From the NCBI GenBank assembly GCA_022842845.1, contig JALHOT010000014.1, positions 26,296 to 90,295 on the forward strand: a stretch of DNA of 64,000 nucleotides, written 5' to 3'. Below the pieces are notes generated by a model. The model did not search any database, was not told the DNA's origin, and saw only the letters and a list, made by a program, of their open reading frames with translations. The DNA is from Cyclobacteriaceae bacterium (GTDB taxonomy: Bacteria > Bacteroidota > Bacteroidia > Cytophagales > Cyclobacteriaceae). Positions 17,889-26,806 of this stretch are shown here, in pieces. Numbering within the stretch: position 1 is the first letter of the stretch; every line of letters starts with the position of its first letter. A program made the position numbers and the translations under genes.

Positions 17889-18218
17889 TGTAAAAATTGT
17901 AATAATTAAAAATTTATTTGCGTAAAAGCATTCACCTCAATAATGGCAGGGAAGATTCTGATAAAATTCCTGAAACAGGAAACGTAGGAGAATGATTCTG
18001 AACTAAGAAGGAACTCTTGGAAGAGCCTTAAATGATATTACTTATCAAAGGTAACACGAATAAAGATAGTAACCTACTGTTATTTTGATTTGCTGATGAG
18101 ATAATGTGCTGATGAATGATGTGGTGATTTGATGATTTGAAGATGATGAGTTGAAGATGATGAGTTGATCTTTTAATTTATTAATTGTCTAACATCATGG
18201 ACGGATAAGACCATAAAA
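17889..18218. other. Intergenic region with csp leader and a short tandem repeat
   Basis: About 330 bases between a cold-shock gene and rpoD, both on the minus strand. The part next to the cold-shock gene is likely its promoter and leader. A 14-bp unit, TTGAAGATGATGAG, occurs twice in tandem at 18137-18164 within a GATGA-rich low-complexity stretch. No gene is seen. Confidence 0.45.
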
Positions 18219-18244
18219 AAACCGGTATGAATTAATACCGGTTT
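18219..18244 (-). terminator. rpoD terminator
   Basis: A 10-bp stem (AAACCGGTAT with ATACCGGTTT) and a 6-base loop. Read on the minus strand it is followed by seven T. It lies 26 bases beyond the rpoD stop codon. Confidence 0.88.
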
Positions 18245-18270
18245 CTTGAGAATAATATAGTTGTTGTGAT

Positions 18271-19134
18271 CTACCCTAAATACGACTTCAGTGTTTTGCT
18301 ACGAGAAGTAGTTCTCAGTCGTCTGGTAGCTTTCTCTTTGATCTGTCTTACACGTTCACGGGTCAGGTTAAACTTATCACCAATTTCTTCTAAGGTAAGC
18401 GCATGGGTGCCGTTTAAACCGAAGTAGTACGATATGACTTCCGATTCGCGTTGTGTGAGGGTCGCCAATGCCCTGGATACTTCCATTTGCAAAGAGGTGT
18501 TCATTAAACCTGAATCTGGCGTTACTTCCGAGTCGTCCTGCAATACATCTAGTAAACTGCCATCTTCGCCTTGGGCGAATGGAGCATTGATAGATACGTG
18601 ACGCCCGCCCACCCGCATGGTGCTGCTGATTTCCTCCAAGCTTAGACCCATTACTTCGGCTAATTCATCGGCAGAAGGTTCACGCTGAAATTGTTGTTCC
18701 AGTTCAGAAAAAGTTCTGGATATCTTATTCAAAGAACCTACTCGGTTTAATGGTAAACGAACAATACGTGATTGCTCTGCCAAAGCTTGCATGATGGATT
18801 GACGAATCCACCAGACAGCATAAGAGATAAACTTAAAACCCCTTGTTTCATCGAAACGCTTGGCAGCTTTGATAAGGCCTAAATTACCTTCGTTAATCAG
18901 ATCGCCAAGGGTTAAACCATTGTTCTGGTATTGTTTGGCTACCGATACAACAAAACGCAGATTGGCTTTGGTCAGTTTTTCTAAGGCAATCGGATCACCC
19001 TGTCTGATGCGTTTGGCCAATTCTACTTCAACATCGGAAGTAATCAGGTCTACTTTCCCGATTTCCTGTAAGTATTTGTCTAACGATTGGCTTTCACGAT
19101 TGGTGATCTGCTTGCTGATTTTTAACTGTCTCAT
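18271..19134 (-). CDS. rpoD: RNA polymerase primary sigma factor (RpoD/SigA type)
   Basis: Group 1 sigma-70 factor of 287 residues, short because Bacteroidota RpoD lacks most of region 1.1 and the non-conserved insert. Region 1.2 is [14 protein letters not shown]. Region 2 contains [28 protein letters not shown], the -10 recognition and melting helices. Region 3 follows. Region 4 ends with [28 protein letters not shown], the -35 recognition helix-turn-helix. It directs transcription from the TTG-N19-TAnnTTTG promoters seen elsewhere in the window. It stands alone with its own terminator. Confidence 0.96.
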   Translation of the reverse strand: MRQLKISKQITNRESQSLDKYLQEIGKVDLITSDVEVELAKRIRQGDPIALEKLTKANLRFVVSVAKQYQNNGLTLGDLINEGNLGLIKAAKRFDETRGFKFISYAVWWIRQSIMQALAEQSRIVRLPLNRVGSLNKISRTFSELEQQFQREPSADELAEVMGLSLEEISSTMRVGGRHVSINAPFAQGEDGSLLDVLQDDSEVTPDSGLMNTSLQMEVSRALATLTQRESEVISYYFGLNGTHALTLEEIGDKFNLTRERVRQIKEKATRRLRTTSRSKTLKSYLG

Positions 19135-19456
19135 CGATATTATTAAAGTAAATGATCTACCAGCTGTTAACGGTAGCAGCCGATTATAAATACAAGAAAG
19201 GCTTGTTGTTCACCAGAAATGCAGCAAGAAATACCCCTGAGAAATGCTATCTGCTGCTAGCATGATTGGAAAGTGCGCAAGGTAGCACTTTTTGGGCGGA
19301 TAACCGCCTCAATCAAGAGATGCAGCTGAATATTTGCCCAATAATGGTACATGGCTCGAAATAACCGCTGAATATCGCTACCTTGCAGCAGGTTTTATAC
19401 ATCAGCCATTTATTGACTGTTCGCTGCTGTTTAATTCATCAACAAAATCAAACAAC
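19135..19456. other. Divergent intergenic region upstream of rpoD
   Basis: About 320 bases between rpoD (minus) and the gene at 19457 (plus). A hairpin with a 7-bp stem (19270-19276 with 19285-19291) and five T lies at 19270-19293, followed by a small GC hairpin (GGCGG with CCGCC) at 19295-19308. These may belong to the leader of the plus-strand gene. An upstream frame of 41 codons is open, but it lacks protein-like features and is treated as leader. Confidence 0.4.
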
Positions 19457-19858
19457 ATGGCAGCTTCTTACTACAATTCAATCATCACCAATGCTTATTC
19501 ACATGTTTGGAGTAAATACCGTCCGGCTATTTTAAAGCTTATGGTATCCACTTCATCCGCTGAAGCGCAGCAATACACCTTGTCTGGTCACGAGTTCAAA
19601 GGCGTGAATCCAAAAGAAAAAGGTGGTTATGCTTTTACCTTACATGCACACAAGAGCAAGGCAAGTAACAACATTAAAAATTCTGAAGTAGCCCAAGGTT
19701 TACTGAGCGTATTGCAGCAGTCACCCAAGGCCACAGAGTTATTGGCTAACGAAGTCTATGAGTTTATCCTCGATAAACAATTTGTGTTGAGTGTTAAGAA
19801 GGTCGAGCCTGCAGCACCTGTAGTAGCTGAGGTAAGTGCCGAGACAACAGTATTATAA
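19457..19858 (+). CDS. Conserved hypothetical protein
   Basis: Soluble protein of 133 residues. No family is recognised. The N-terminus MAASYYNSIITNAYSHVWSK is followed by a lysine-rich middle and a helical region, ending in an Ala/Val/Glu-rich flexible tail. The ATG at 19457 was preferred over an upstream frame because protein-like composition begins there and the N-terminus starts a helix. A strong terminator follows. No operon partner. Confidence 0.65.
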   Translation: MAASYYNSIITNAYSHVWSKYRPAILKLMVSTSSAEAQQYTLSGHEFKGVNPKEKGGYAFTLHAHKSKASNNIKNSEVAQGLLSVLQQSPKATELLANEVYEFILDKQFVLSVKKVEPAAPVVAEVSAETTVL

Positions 19859-19880
19859 TCTGAAAGATTCAAACATACTT

Positions 19881-19914
19881 AAGCGACCTTGTTACATGCA
19901 AGGTCGCTTTTTTT
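19881..19914 (+). terminator. Intrinsic terminator
   Basis: An 11-bp stem (AAGCGACCTTG with CAAGGTCGCTT), a 7-base loop and a T tract, 23 bases past the stop codon of the hypothetical gene. Confidence 0.9.
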
Positions 19915-20031
19915 ATGTTGCCGGCCGCACGTGTATCCACCAATCCACAGCATGCCTGGGTTGTGAGCCCTAACGGTTCATCATATGTTGCTGGCAAACG
20001 CATTGCTTTAGCCTTCATGGCATACTGAATG

Positions 20032-21096
20032 CTAATACTGATAAACAATGGCATTAATGTTCATGCCGGCTCCTACAGAAGCAAAAATAATCAGATCACC
20101 TTCCTTTATTTCATGGTCTTTCATCTCGCCTTTCAGAATAAGGTCGAGCATCGTAGGAATAGTAGCCACAGAGCTGTTGCCTAACCAGCCTATCGTCATG
20201 GGCATGATGCCAGGTGGTGGTGCCTCCATACCGCAAAGTTTATATAAGCGCTGAATGATGGCTTCATCCATTTTTTCATTGGCCTGATGGATAAGGATTT
20301 TCTTAATGCGTGCTAGCGACACACCGGCTTTATCAATGGCTACTTTAATGGCCATGGGCACATGACTGATCGCAAACTCGTACACGCGTCTGCCATTCAT
20401 TTTAATGAAAAGGTCTTTCTCAGGTAAGGCTGCATATGATTCGCCCAGGTTCAGCAGGTAAGCATGCTGCGCAGCATAGGTTTGGGTTTTGTGTGCCAAT
20501 ACCCCTTTGTCTTTCGAAGCCCTGGCTTCTACAATTACAGCACCGGCACCATCACTGTAAATCATAGAGTCGCGGTCGTGCGGATCGATGACGCGCGATA
20601 GTGTTTCAGCGCCAATCACCAAACAACGTTTAGCATCGCCAGAGCGAATGTAATAGTTGGCTTGTATAAAAGCTTCTACCCAGCCTGGGCAACCGAAGGG
20701 TACATCGTATGCAACACAGTCAGGATTTTCAATTTGGAGTTTTGCTTTAATGCGCGAAGCAAGTGAGGGCAAAATATCCGTTTGGTTTGACTGATATCGA
20801 ACATCACCAAAGTTATGCGCTACAATAATGTAGTCCAGTGTCTCAGCATCAATGCCTGCATTGTTAATGGCAGTAGCAGCTGCCAGGGCACCTAGATCAG
20901 ATGCATTTTGATCAGGTCTGGCGTAGCGCCTGGCTTTGATGCCAGTAATCTCTGAGAACTTCTCAATAATACTGCTATTACTTTTTACTGATGGCTCATG
21001 GGCTTTTTCGTAGAAAGTATTTTGCAGAAAATCGCTGTTGGGAATTTCAATGTCAGGTATGTAAGAACCAGTACCAATAATAACAGAAGTGTACAT
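20032..21096 (-). CDS. 3-oxoacyl-ACP synthase III (FabH-like) family protein
   Basis: Thiolase-fold condensing enzyme of 354 residues. The KAS III catalytic triad is present: C136 in FGCPGW, H270 in IHQANE and N307 in WLGNSS. The conserved C-terminal GAGMNINAIVYQY is also there. FabH joins an acyl-CoA to malonyl-ACP to start fatty-acid synthesis. This gene is not next to plsX or other fab genes. The extra N-terminal segment (about 20-45) is longer than in the main FabH, so it may be a second copy for a special primer or lipid. The main cellular FabH role cannot be assigned. Confidence 0.88.
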   Translation of the reverse strand: MYTSVIIGTGSYIPDIEIPNSDFLQNTFYEKAHEPSVKSNSSIIEKFSEITGIKARRYARPDQNASDLGALAAATAINNAGIDAETLDYIIVAHNFGDVRYQSNQTDILPSLASRIKAKLQIENPDCVAYDVPFGCPGWVEAFIQANYYIRSGDAKRCLVIGAETLSRVIDPHDRDSMIYSDGAGAVIVEARASKDKGVLAHKTQTYAAQHAYLLNLGESYAALPEKDLFIKMNGRRVYEFAISHVPMAIKVAIDKAGVSLARIKKILIHQANEKMDEAIIQRLYKLCGMEAPPPGIMPMTIGWLGNSSVATIPTMLDLILKGEMKDHEIKEGDLIIFASVGAGMNINAIVYQY

Positions 21097-21456
21097 AATA
21101 GATTGTATGATTAAAAAATTGAACGCTTATGAGCATAATAAAAGATTAAATAGTCTTGTATTATACTGCTACCATCAATGCGTAAAGATAAAGCCTTTGT
21201 CTAAGCATGATGTTGTTTAATGATTTAATCGCAGAAATATTTTATTTCCTAACGAACGATAGTGTTAGTGATGTGTCATTTGAATAGAAAATTGTCAGCA
21301 CTTAACGATCAGCCGTTAGCTTTTTATTTACTCATATTTGATAGTTGACCGTTGAGAAGACGCTGCATTATATCCGTGGTACCACGGATATGATTTACCC
21401 ATAGGGGGGTATTGGTACGTGGGTGCTAGAATCCGTATTTGGTGAAAAAAATTATT
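21097..21456. other. Divergent intergenic region with a perfect palindrome
   Basis: About 360 bases between the KAS III homologue (minus) and the lipoprotein gene (plus). It holds the upstream region of both and a 22-bp palindrome at 21370-21391. No gene is seen. No good TAnnTTTG element was found for either side. Confidence 0.5.
21370..21391. repeat. Perfect 22-bp palindrome without spacer
   Basis: The two 11-base halves, ATATCCGTGGT and ACCACGGATAT, are exact reverse complements with no loop. It lies 66 bases before the start of the lipoprotein gene. The absence of a loop fits a dimeric protein-binding site better than an RNA hairpin. Confidence 0.6.
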
Positions 21457-22014
21457 ATGATCAATAACAAAAGAATGGCCCTTGTGCTGAGTGTACTGTT
21501 TGTATCATGGACCCTGGCTTCCTGCGATTTGCTTGACAGCCTGGACCCAAAGTCTGTTTCAGAAAAACGTGTTGATTTACTTACTGGAAAAATTTGGAAA
21601 GTTGATTCCCTCATTGTAAAGTCGGATGTATTGAGTGGTGGCGTGAGCACCATTACTGGACAAACTATTTACCTGAATCGTGGTACCCTGGAGTTTAAGA
21701 ATCCATCGGATGCGAGTAATCCTGGTTATAATGCCGGATATGTTTTTCACCGATACACTGAGAATGGGGTTGAAAAAGTTGATACCCTGGCATGGGTGCC
21801 TTATAACTTCAATTCAGGTTCTGATAATCACATCACAATCTTTTACAACACTCCCAATCAAATTGATTATGTAGCTGGTGCCTACGATATGTATTTTGAT
21901 GTACTCACTTTTGAGGATAAGAAGGTACGCATCGAGAGCTGGCGCAGAGAAACCATCAATGGTGGTTCGGGTGGTTCTTATGGTACCTTTCGCAGATACC
22001 ATCTAACCCGTTAA
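21457..22014 (+). CDS. Putative lipoprotein of unknown function
   Basis: Predicted lipoprotein of 185 residues. After a basic N-terminus and a hydrophobic core comes the lipobox LASC with acceptor Cys near residue 22, followed by Asp, which often signals inner-membrane retention in enterobacteria but is not diagnostic here. The mature part begins LLDSLDPKSVSEKRVDLLTGKIWKVDSL, a pattern common in lipocalin-like lipoproteins of this phylum, and is rich in beta strands. A TTG at 21439 would extend it by six residues. A perfect palindrome lies upstream. Confidence 0.7.
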   Translation: MINNKRMALVLSVLFVSWTLASCDLLDSLDPKSVSEKRVDLLTGKIWKVDSLIVKSDVLSGGVSTITGQTIYLNRGTLEFKNPSDASNPGYNAGYVFHRYTENGVEKVDTLAWVPYNFNSGSDNHITIFYNTPNQIDYVAGAYDMYFDVLTFEDKKVRIESWRRETINGGSGGSYGTFRRYHLTR

Positions 22015-22152
22015 GGAATAGCAACAAGTGCTTGTCAGTGTGGTAGAGCGCTGGCAAGCTTTGCTGTCTGCCAATGCCAAGGCATGAGTAATGCAGGCTT
22101 CTCAATCTCTTTAAAATTTCGTTGCTTTGCACTCCATTTAAATTCAATCCAC

Positions 22153-22362
22153 ATGGAGGTAAGAGACAGCAACGGTACCCTGTTGAAGGAGGGTGATTCA
22201 GTCAACGTCATCAAAGATTTAAAAGTACGCGGCTCTTCCGGTGTTGTGAAGCGCGGCACTATGGTGAAGAACATTAAACTTACCGATGATGCTGTCGAGA
22301 TAGAAGGTCGCGTAGACAAATCGACAATGGTATTGAAGACTGAATTCTTAAAGAAAGCCTAA
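22153..22362 (+). CDS. PhnA-domain (YjdM-type) protein
   Basis: Small cytoplasmic protein of 69 residues matching the C-terminal domain of PhnA/YjdM: DSNGTLLKEGDSVNVIKDLKVRG, KRGTMVKNIKLTDD and the end VLKTEFLKK. The N-terminal zinc ribbon of full-length YjdM is absent, as in many homologues of this phylum. The old link to phosphonate use is not supported by function, so none is assigned. It starts at the ATG just before MEVRDSNGT. The next gene begins 10 bases downstream, and the two are likely cotranscribed. Confidence 0.85.
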   Translation: MEVRDSNGTLLKEGDSVNVIKDLKVRGSSGVVKRGTMVKNIKLTDDAVEIEGRVDKSTMVLKTEFLKKA

Positions 22363-22372
22363 CCCTTCTGTT

Positions 22373-22690
22373 ATGCAACAAGAAACACTGACTGCCCCTG
22401 CAGTGAAACGCTTTCGCCTCATTGCCAACATAGAAGGTTGGTCTTACATACTCCTGGTATTTGTGGCCATGCCATTAAAATATGGAGCCGATTTACCTGC
22501 GGCCGTAAGCATTGTAGGTATGTTACACGGTATCCTCTTTGTTGGTTTTTGCATGAGCCTGGCTGAAATGTTTTTCCGTTACCGTTGGTCTGTTTTAAAA
22601 GCCGCAGCTGTTTTTGTATCCAGCTTGTTGCCCTTTGGTACCTTTGTGATGGATCGTATGTTGTACAAGTCTCGTAGCGCTGTTTCTTAA
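22373..22690 (+). CDS. DUF3817 membrane protein
   Basis: Inner-membrane protein of 105 residues matching DUF3817. The signature start KRFRLIANIEGWSYILLVFVAMPLKY is followed by a helix with VGMLHGILFVGF and a third helix, FVSSLLPFGTFVMDR. The family function is unknown. It sits between the PhnA-domain gene and the MATE gene with gaps of 10 and 16 bases, which suggests a three-gene operon. Confidence 0.88.
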   Translation: MQQETLTAPAVKRFRLIANIEGWSYILLVFVAMPLKYGADLPAAVSIVGMLHGILFVGFCMSLAEMFFRYRWSVLKAAAVFVSSLLPFGTFVMDRMLYKSRSAVS

Positions 22691-22706
22691 ATTTTAATAC
22701 ACCTCG

Positions 22707-24044
22707 ATGGAGTTAAGACTGAATACCAGCTATAGCAGTATTTTGAAATTGGCCTTGCCTATTTCACTCGCTATGTTGGTACCTCAGATCAACTTTATCA
22801 CCAACAATATTTTTCTGGGTACTTTAGGCGAGCAGGAGCTGGCCAGTGCCGGTATCACGGGTGTTTATTACTTGATCTTTGCAGTTATTGGTAATGGATT
22901 AAACAATGGCTTGCAAGCCTTGATTGCCCGCAGAGCTGGACAGAACTTACCCAAGGAAATAGGGCGTCTCTTTTATCATGGTGTTTGGGTAGCCTTGGGT
23001 GTAGCTTTAGCAGGTATTGCGCTCACTTATGCCCTGGCACCGGTGATCTTGCGTGCCACCATACATGATGCGCACATTGCCGAACAGGTCATCGATTTTC
23101 TATTGATACGCATCTGGGGTCTTCCTTTTTTGTACCTCTATGTAATGCGCAATGCCTTGCTGGTGGGTACTAATCAAACGAAGTTTTTGGTATGGGGTAC
23201 GCTATCAGAAGCCCTTGTTAATATTGTACTGGATTACGGATTGATCTATGGTAAACTGGGCTTACCCGCTATGGGTTTTAATGGAGCTGCCTATGCTTCT
23301 ATATTGGCAGAAGCCAGCGGATTGTTAGTTATCTATTGGGTCATTCATAGAAAGGGCATCCATCAACGCTTTGCCTTCTTCGAACAAAAGCGCATGGACT
23401 TTACCGTGACAAGGCTGATCATGATTCAGTCGCTTCCATTGGTATTGCAATTTGCTATCAGTATTATCAGCTGGGAGTTCTTCTATATTTTAGTAGAGCA
23501 CCATGGACCGCGGGCACTGGCTATCTCTAATACCATGCGCAACATCTTTGGTTTGTTTGGTATATTCTGTTGGGCCTTTGCTTCTGCTACCAATACCTTG
23601 GTTAGTAATATCATTGGTCAGGGGAGAGAGGATGAAGTCATCCCGCTGATCCATCGCGTCATTCGCTTAAGTTTTGGTATCGCTGCTTTTCTGTTTGTTA
23701 TCATCAATCTATTTCCTGAATTCTTCCTGTCTTTCTATGGGCAGGACGATGCTTTTATTACCGAGGCTATACCTGTCGTGCGCATTGTATCGCTTGCATT
23801 GCTGATGATGTCTTTGGGTACTATTTGGTTGAATGCGGTGACGGGCACTGGTAATTCGAAAGTGAATTTACTCATTGAATTGATTACGATTATTTTGTAC
23901 TCGGTATATGTATATGTCGTACTCGAATGGCTCGACATGCCGATTACCTGGGGCTGGGCCAGTGAATGGTTGTACTGGATCAGCATGTTCAGCATGGCTT
24001 ATTACTATATGAAGTCAGGCCGATGGAAGCACAAAATAATTTAA
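22707..24044 (+). CDS. MATE-family efflux transporter
   Basis: Inner-membrane Na+- or H+-driven antiporter of 445 residues with 12 predicted helices in two similar halves. Family features are the N-terminal LALPISLAMLVPQINFITNNIFLG, the later GNGLNNGLQALIARRAGQ and the second-half ATNTLVSNIIGQGREDEV. MATE pumps export cationic drugs or metabolites; the substrate is unknown. It is the third gene of a tight group with the PhnA-domain and DUF3817 genes. Confidence 0.93.
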   Translation: MELRLNTSYSSILKLALPISLAMLVPQINFITNNIFLGTLGEQELASAGITGVYYLIFAVIGNGLNNGLQALIARRAGQNLPKEIGRLFYHGVWVALGVALAGIALTYALAPVILRATIHDAHIAEQVIDFLLIRIWGLPFLYLYVMRNALLVGTNQTKFLVWGTLSEALVNIVLDYGLIYGKLGLPAMGFNGAAYASILAEASGLLVIYWVIHRKGIHQRFAFFEQKRMDFTVTRLIMIQSLPLVLQFAISIISWEFFYILVEHHGPRALAISNTMRNIFGLFGIFCWAFASATNTLVSNIIGQGREDEVIPLIHRVIRLSFGIAAFLFVIINLFPEFFLSFYGQDDAFITEAIPVVRIVSLALLMMSLGTIWLNAVTGTGNSKVNLLIELITIILYSVYVYVVLEWLDMPITWGWASEWLYWISMFSMAYYYMKSGRWKHKII

Positions 24045-24047
24045 AGC

Positions 24048-25178
24048 CTAAGCAAGGCTGGCAATAGGGTTGCTGACCAGAATCTCTTCAATGGCCTTAC
24101 TGTATTTATCTACGATAATCGTATCGCTAAACTCAAGCTCCATTTTTCTACGGCCACATTCTCCCATCAGCTGTAATACGACATCCGATTGGCGAACCAT
24201 CTGATGCATTTTATTGGCCAGGTCAAGAGCATTGGCAGGCTCACATAGTAAACCATTAAAGCCGCCTTGCACCACATGATTGCAACCGGGTACATTGGTC
24301 GTAACAATGGCTTTGCCTAAAGCAGCAGCCTCCATGAGCGATCGCGGTGATCCTTCGCGGTAGGATGGCAGCACTATACAGTCGGCCGCGTGGATGTAGG
24401 GCCTTACATCATCTGTTTTACCCAGGTACTCTATCCATCCTTCTTCAATCCAACGATTGACAACAGCTAGAGGAATACCACGCGTATGCGCAGGATCTGT
24501 TGCGCCCAGTAATTGGAATTTGGCACGCAGTCCTCTGGCACGGAGTATTTTAATAGCTTCAATGTATTCTACGATTCCTTTATCATAGATAAGTCGCGAG
24601 ATGGTTAAGAATGTAAAGGTTGTATTACGATGAAAAGCTTGAGGTTGAAATTTCTCTAAGTCTATACCAGAACCGGGAATAAGCTCTGTTTTCATTGGAT
24701 CCACGAGCAGCTGATCGATGAAGAGTTCTAAGTCATCCGGATTTTGAAAAAATACCTTCTTGGGAAAGCGAAATGAGAATTTATATAAAACTTTAGCGAC
24801 AGCAGATACTAAACCTTTCTTCAGAAAGACCGTGCCGAGTCCGCATACATTATTGATGCAAGGTCTCCCTGCAATGGCAGCTGCAATAGCACCATACACG
24901 TTTGGTTTGATCGTGTAGTGCAAGATTATATCCGGTTTTACTTTTGTATAGAGCAAGGCCAATTCTGCTACCAGCGCCATGTCTTTGATTGGATTGGCTC
25001 CCCGGCTATCCATGTATACATTATGATGGACGCAACCAGCGTCTTGTAAGAAATGTGTATACTCGTCTTTAGGCGCGATGGTGTGTACTTCATGCCCTTG
25101 CGCCAAGAGGGCTTTCACAAAGTTCATCCTGAAGTTGTAGATGTTCCAGGAAGTATTTAACACAATGGCTATTCTCAC
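24048..25178 (-). CDS. Glycosyltransferase family 4 protein
   Basis: GT-B glycosyltransferase of 376 residues. The N-terminal domain has NTSWNIYNFRMNFVKALLAQGHEV, including the N-terminal loop at the acceptor side. The C-terminal domain has FLTISRLIYDKGIVEYIEAI and YREGSPRSLMEAAALGKAIVTTN, the donor site with its paired acidic residues. It resembles transferases that add N-acetylated sugars during capsule or LPS synthesis. It converges with the MATE gene with only three bases between stop codons. It is isolated from other polysaccharide genes. Confidence 0.92.
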   Translation of the reverse strand: MRIAIVLNTSWNIYNFRMNFVKALLAQGHEVHTIAPKDEYTHFLQDAGCVHHNVYMDSRGANPIKDMALVAELALLYTKVKPDIILHYTIKPNVYGAIAAAIAGRPCINNVCGLGTVFLKKGLVSAVAKVLYKFSFRFPKKVFFQNPDDLELFIDQLLVDPMKTELIPGSGIDLEKFQPQAFHRNTTFTFLTISRLIYDKGIVEYIEAIKILRARGLRAKFQLLGATDPAHTRGIPLAVVNRWIEEGWIEYLGKTDDVRPYIHAADCIVLPSYREGSPRSLMEAAALGKAIVTTNVPGCNHVVQGGFNGLLCEPANALDLANKMHQMVRQSDVVLQLMGECGRRKMELEFSDTIIVDKYSKAIEEILVSNPIASLA

Positions 25179-25325
25179 AAAATGGGGTTTTCAGCACAGA
25201 TGCATAAATCAAGCCTCTCACTTTTTTTCAATATTTCGCATATTTTGTGATTTTGGTGGTTCATTATTGGATAAGGATTCCCAAAAAAGGAATAATCTTA
25301 ATCCGTATTACAAACTTTCATTGTG

Positions 25326-25333
25326 TAGTTTTG
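25326..25333 (+). promoter_or_regulatory. -7 promoter element very close to the start codon
   Basis: TAGTTTTG fits TAnnTTTG. It ends 5 bases before the ATG at 25338, so transcription would begin at or beside the start codon and give a leaderless or almost leaderless mRNA. Confidence 0.5.
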
Positions 25334-25337
25334 AAGT

Positions 25338-25823
25338 ATGGACCTACAGCAATTTGATGCCCGCGCAAAGAAGCTTAGTGCAGAGAATAAGAAATTCTTA
25401 ACCAGTCTGAAGAAGAAAGATTCCAGGAAGCTTGATGAGGCTTTTCATCAATTGCATGAAGCAGTTTTTGAAGAGATCGATTGCCTGACTTGCGCTAATT
25501 GTTGTAAGACGACCAGTCCTATTTTCTACGAGACAGACATTGAACGGGCTGCTAAGTTTTTGCGCGTGAAACCAGGTGATTTTGTAGCTAAATACCTGCG
25601 CATTGATGAAGACAAGGATTATGTATTAAAATCATCTCCCTGCCCATTTCTGGGCCATGATAATTACTGCTCTATTTATGAAAGCAGGCCCAAGGCATGC
25701 AGAGAGTATCCCCACACTGATAGAAAAAAGATGGTACAGGTAATGGACCTTGCCTATAAGAATACAAGCGTATGTCCTGCCGTGCTGGAAATGGTGGAGC
25801 GTTTAAAAAAGATTAATCTTTAG
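25338..25823 (+). CDS. YkgJ-family cysteine-cluster protein
   Basis: Cytoplasmic protein of 161 residues with the YkgJ/CxxCxxCC pattern: C49, C52, C55 and C56 in CLTCANCC. Later cysteines lie at C102, C111, C121 and C146, within PCPFLGHDNYCSIYESRPKAC. The eight cysteines are expected to bind a metal, possibly an Fe-S cluster or zinc. The family's role is unknown. It overlaps the convergent outer-membrane protein gene by 4 bases. Confidence 0.92.
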   Translation: MDLQQFDARAKKLSAENKKFLTSLKKKDSRKLDEAFHQLHEAVFEEIDCLTCANCCKTTSPIFYETDIERAAKFLRVKPGDFVAKYLRIDEDKDYVLKSSPCPFLGHDNYCSIYESRPKACREYPHTDRKKMVQVMDLAYKNTSVCPAVLEMVERLKKINL

Positions 25824-26587
25824 AAACCGGCCAATGATATACCAACTGTATAGGTATTGGTATTGACACGCTCAGGTCCTTTATCTTTTTCAAATAATGT
25901 ATTGAGGTTGTAGTGCGCAAACCAGTTAAAGTTACCAATGCCAATGCGCAGGGTAGCACTATAGCGGAAAGGATTCAGGTTATAGTTTTGATTATCCTTT
26001 AGCAACCTCGTTTCACCGTTCTTTTCATACTTTAACTTCGTGTGGGCGCCAATTAAATACCCAACACGCCCTCCGATAGATACCTTAAAGCTTCTGGAAG
26101 GATCGTAAGGATTGGTGCTAAAACGAACTTCTAGCGGTACATCGATGTAATTCATGATAGCCATAGATTTTTGGATACCACTAACCGTATCAGCAGGGGC
26201 GTATACGGTGCGAGCTGCTTGCTGTAATATGGTATTACCTGCAGAATTGACAATAAAAGTGGGCGTGGCACGCTTTACTGTATCGGTACTCCAACGCTTA
26301 TCAAAATCAATAAGCTTAAAGCGTTCGAAACCAAAACCAAGTCCAGGGTGTAGGCTGAATTTGGAATCACCTATTCGCACATCATAGAAATAATAAAGAT
26401 TAAGCGTGCGAGATCCCCACAAACCAATTTTCAGATTGTTAGGGGCGTCAATCATTCGGTTAATTCCCAGGTCTAATTGGAGGGTTCCGGGAATATTTGG
26501 ACGTCCTTTAGAGGATTTAGTGGCTTCTTGAGCAAAAATTGCGGTGGTTAATATGGCAAAAAGGCCAGTAAGCAGTAGTTTCTTCAT
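25820..26587 (-). CDS. PorT-like outer-membrane beta-barrel protein
   Basis: Outer-membrane protein of 255 residues. The start at 26587 places a signal peptide at the N-terminus (MKKLLLTGLFAILTTAIFAQ); an upstream frame adds 20 unlikely residues. The mature part has alternating strands such as FSLHPGLGFGFERFKL, VPLEVRFSTNPYD and FKVSIGGRVGYLIGAHTKLKY, and ends YTVGISLAGF. This is the outer-membrane beta-barrel (PorT-related) pattern common in Bacteroidota. PorT itself acts in type IX secretion, but no such role can be claimed here. Confidence 0.8.
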   Translation of the reverse strand: MKKLLLTGLFAILTTAIFAQEATKSSKGRPNIPGTLQLDLGINRMIDAPNNLKIGLWGSRTLNLYYFYDVRIGDSKFSLHPGLGFGFERFKLIDFDKRWSTDTVKRATPTFIVNSAGNTILQQAARTVYAPADTVSGIQKSMAIMNYIDVPLEVRFSTNPYDPSRSFKVSIGGRVGYLIGAHTKLKYEKNGETRLLKDNQNYNLNPFRYSATLRIGIGNFNWFAHYNLNTLFEKDKGPERVNTNTYTVGISLAGF

Positions 26588-26656
26588 TATTTCCGGTACA
26601 AACATCTTTACAAGCTTCAAAAATAGTTTTTTTATGGGCCAGACCAAATAACGTTG

Positions 26657-26686
26657 TTGTGTGAGATAAATTATTCTTTATTTTTG
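26657..26686 (+). promoter_or_regulatory. Consensus promoter of tRNA-Arg(ACG)
   Basis: TTG (26657-26659), 19 bases, then TATTTTTG (26679-26686). This is an exact match to the Bacteroidota primary-sigma promoter. The tRNA begins 12 bases after it. Confidence 0.85.
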
Positions 26687-26697
26687 CAACCCAATTC

Positions 26698-26771
26698 GCA
26701 CTCGTAGCTCAATTGAATAGAGCATCTGACTACGGATCAGAAGGTTCGGGGTTTGAATCCCTGCGAGTGCA
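26698..26771 (+). tRNA. tRNA-Arg(ACG)
   Basis: Complete cloverleaf. The acceptor GCACTCG pairs with CGAGTGC, with discriminator A. The anticodon stem TCTGA/TCAGA encloses the loop CTACGGA, giving anticodon ACG, whose A34 is normally edited to inosine. The T arm is CGGGG-TTTGAAT-CCCTG. CCA is not encoded. A strong promoter precedes it and a terminator follows. Confidence 0.96.
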
Positions 26772-26778
26772 CTAGTGA

Positions 26779-26806
26779 AGCCCTGACGGAAACGGCAGGG
26801 CTTTTT
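26779..26806 (+). terminator. Terminator of tRNA-Arg(ACG)
   Basis: A 7-bp stem (AGCCCTG with CAGGGCT), a 10-base loop and five T, starting 8 bases after the tRNA. Confidence 0.85.

Noticed and set aside
18137..18164. Tandem 14-bp repeat
   Set aside because: Only two copies in a low-complexity GATGA-rich stretch; no sign of a CRISPR array or regulatory array.
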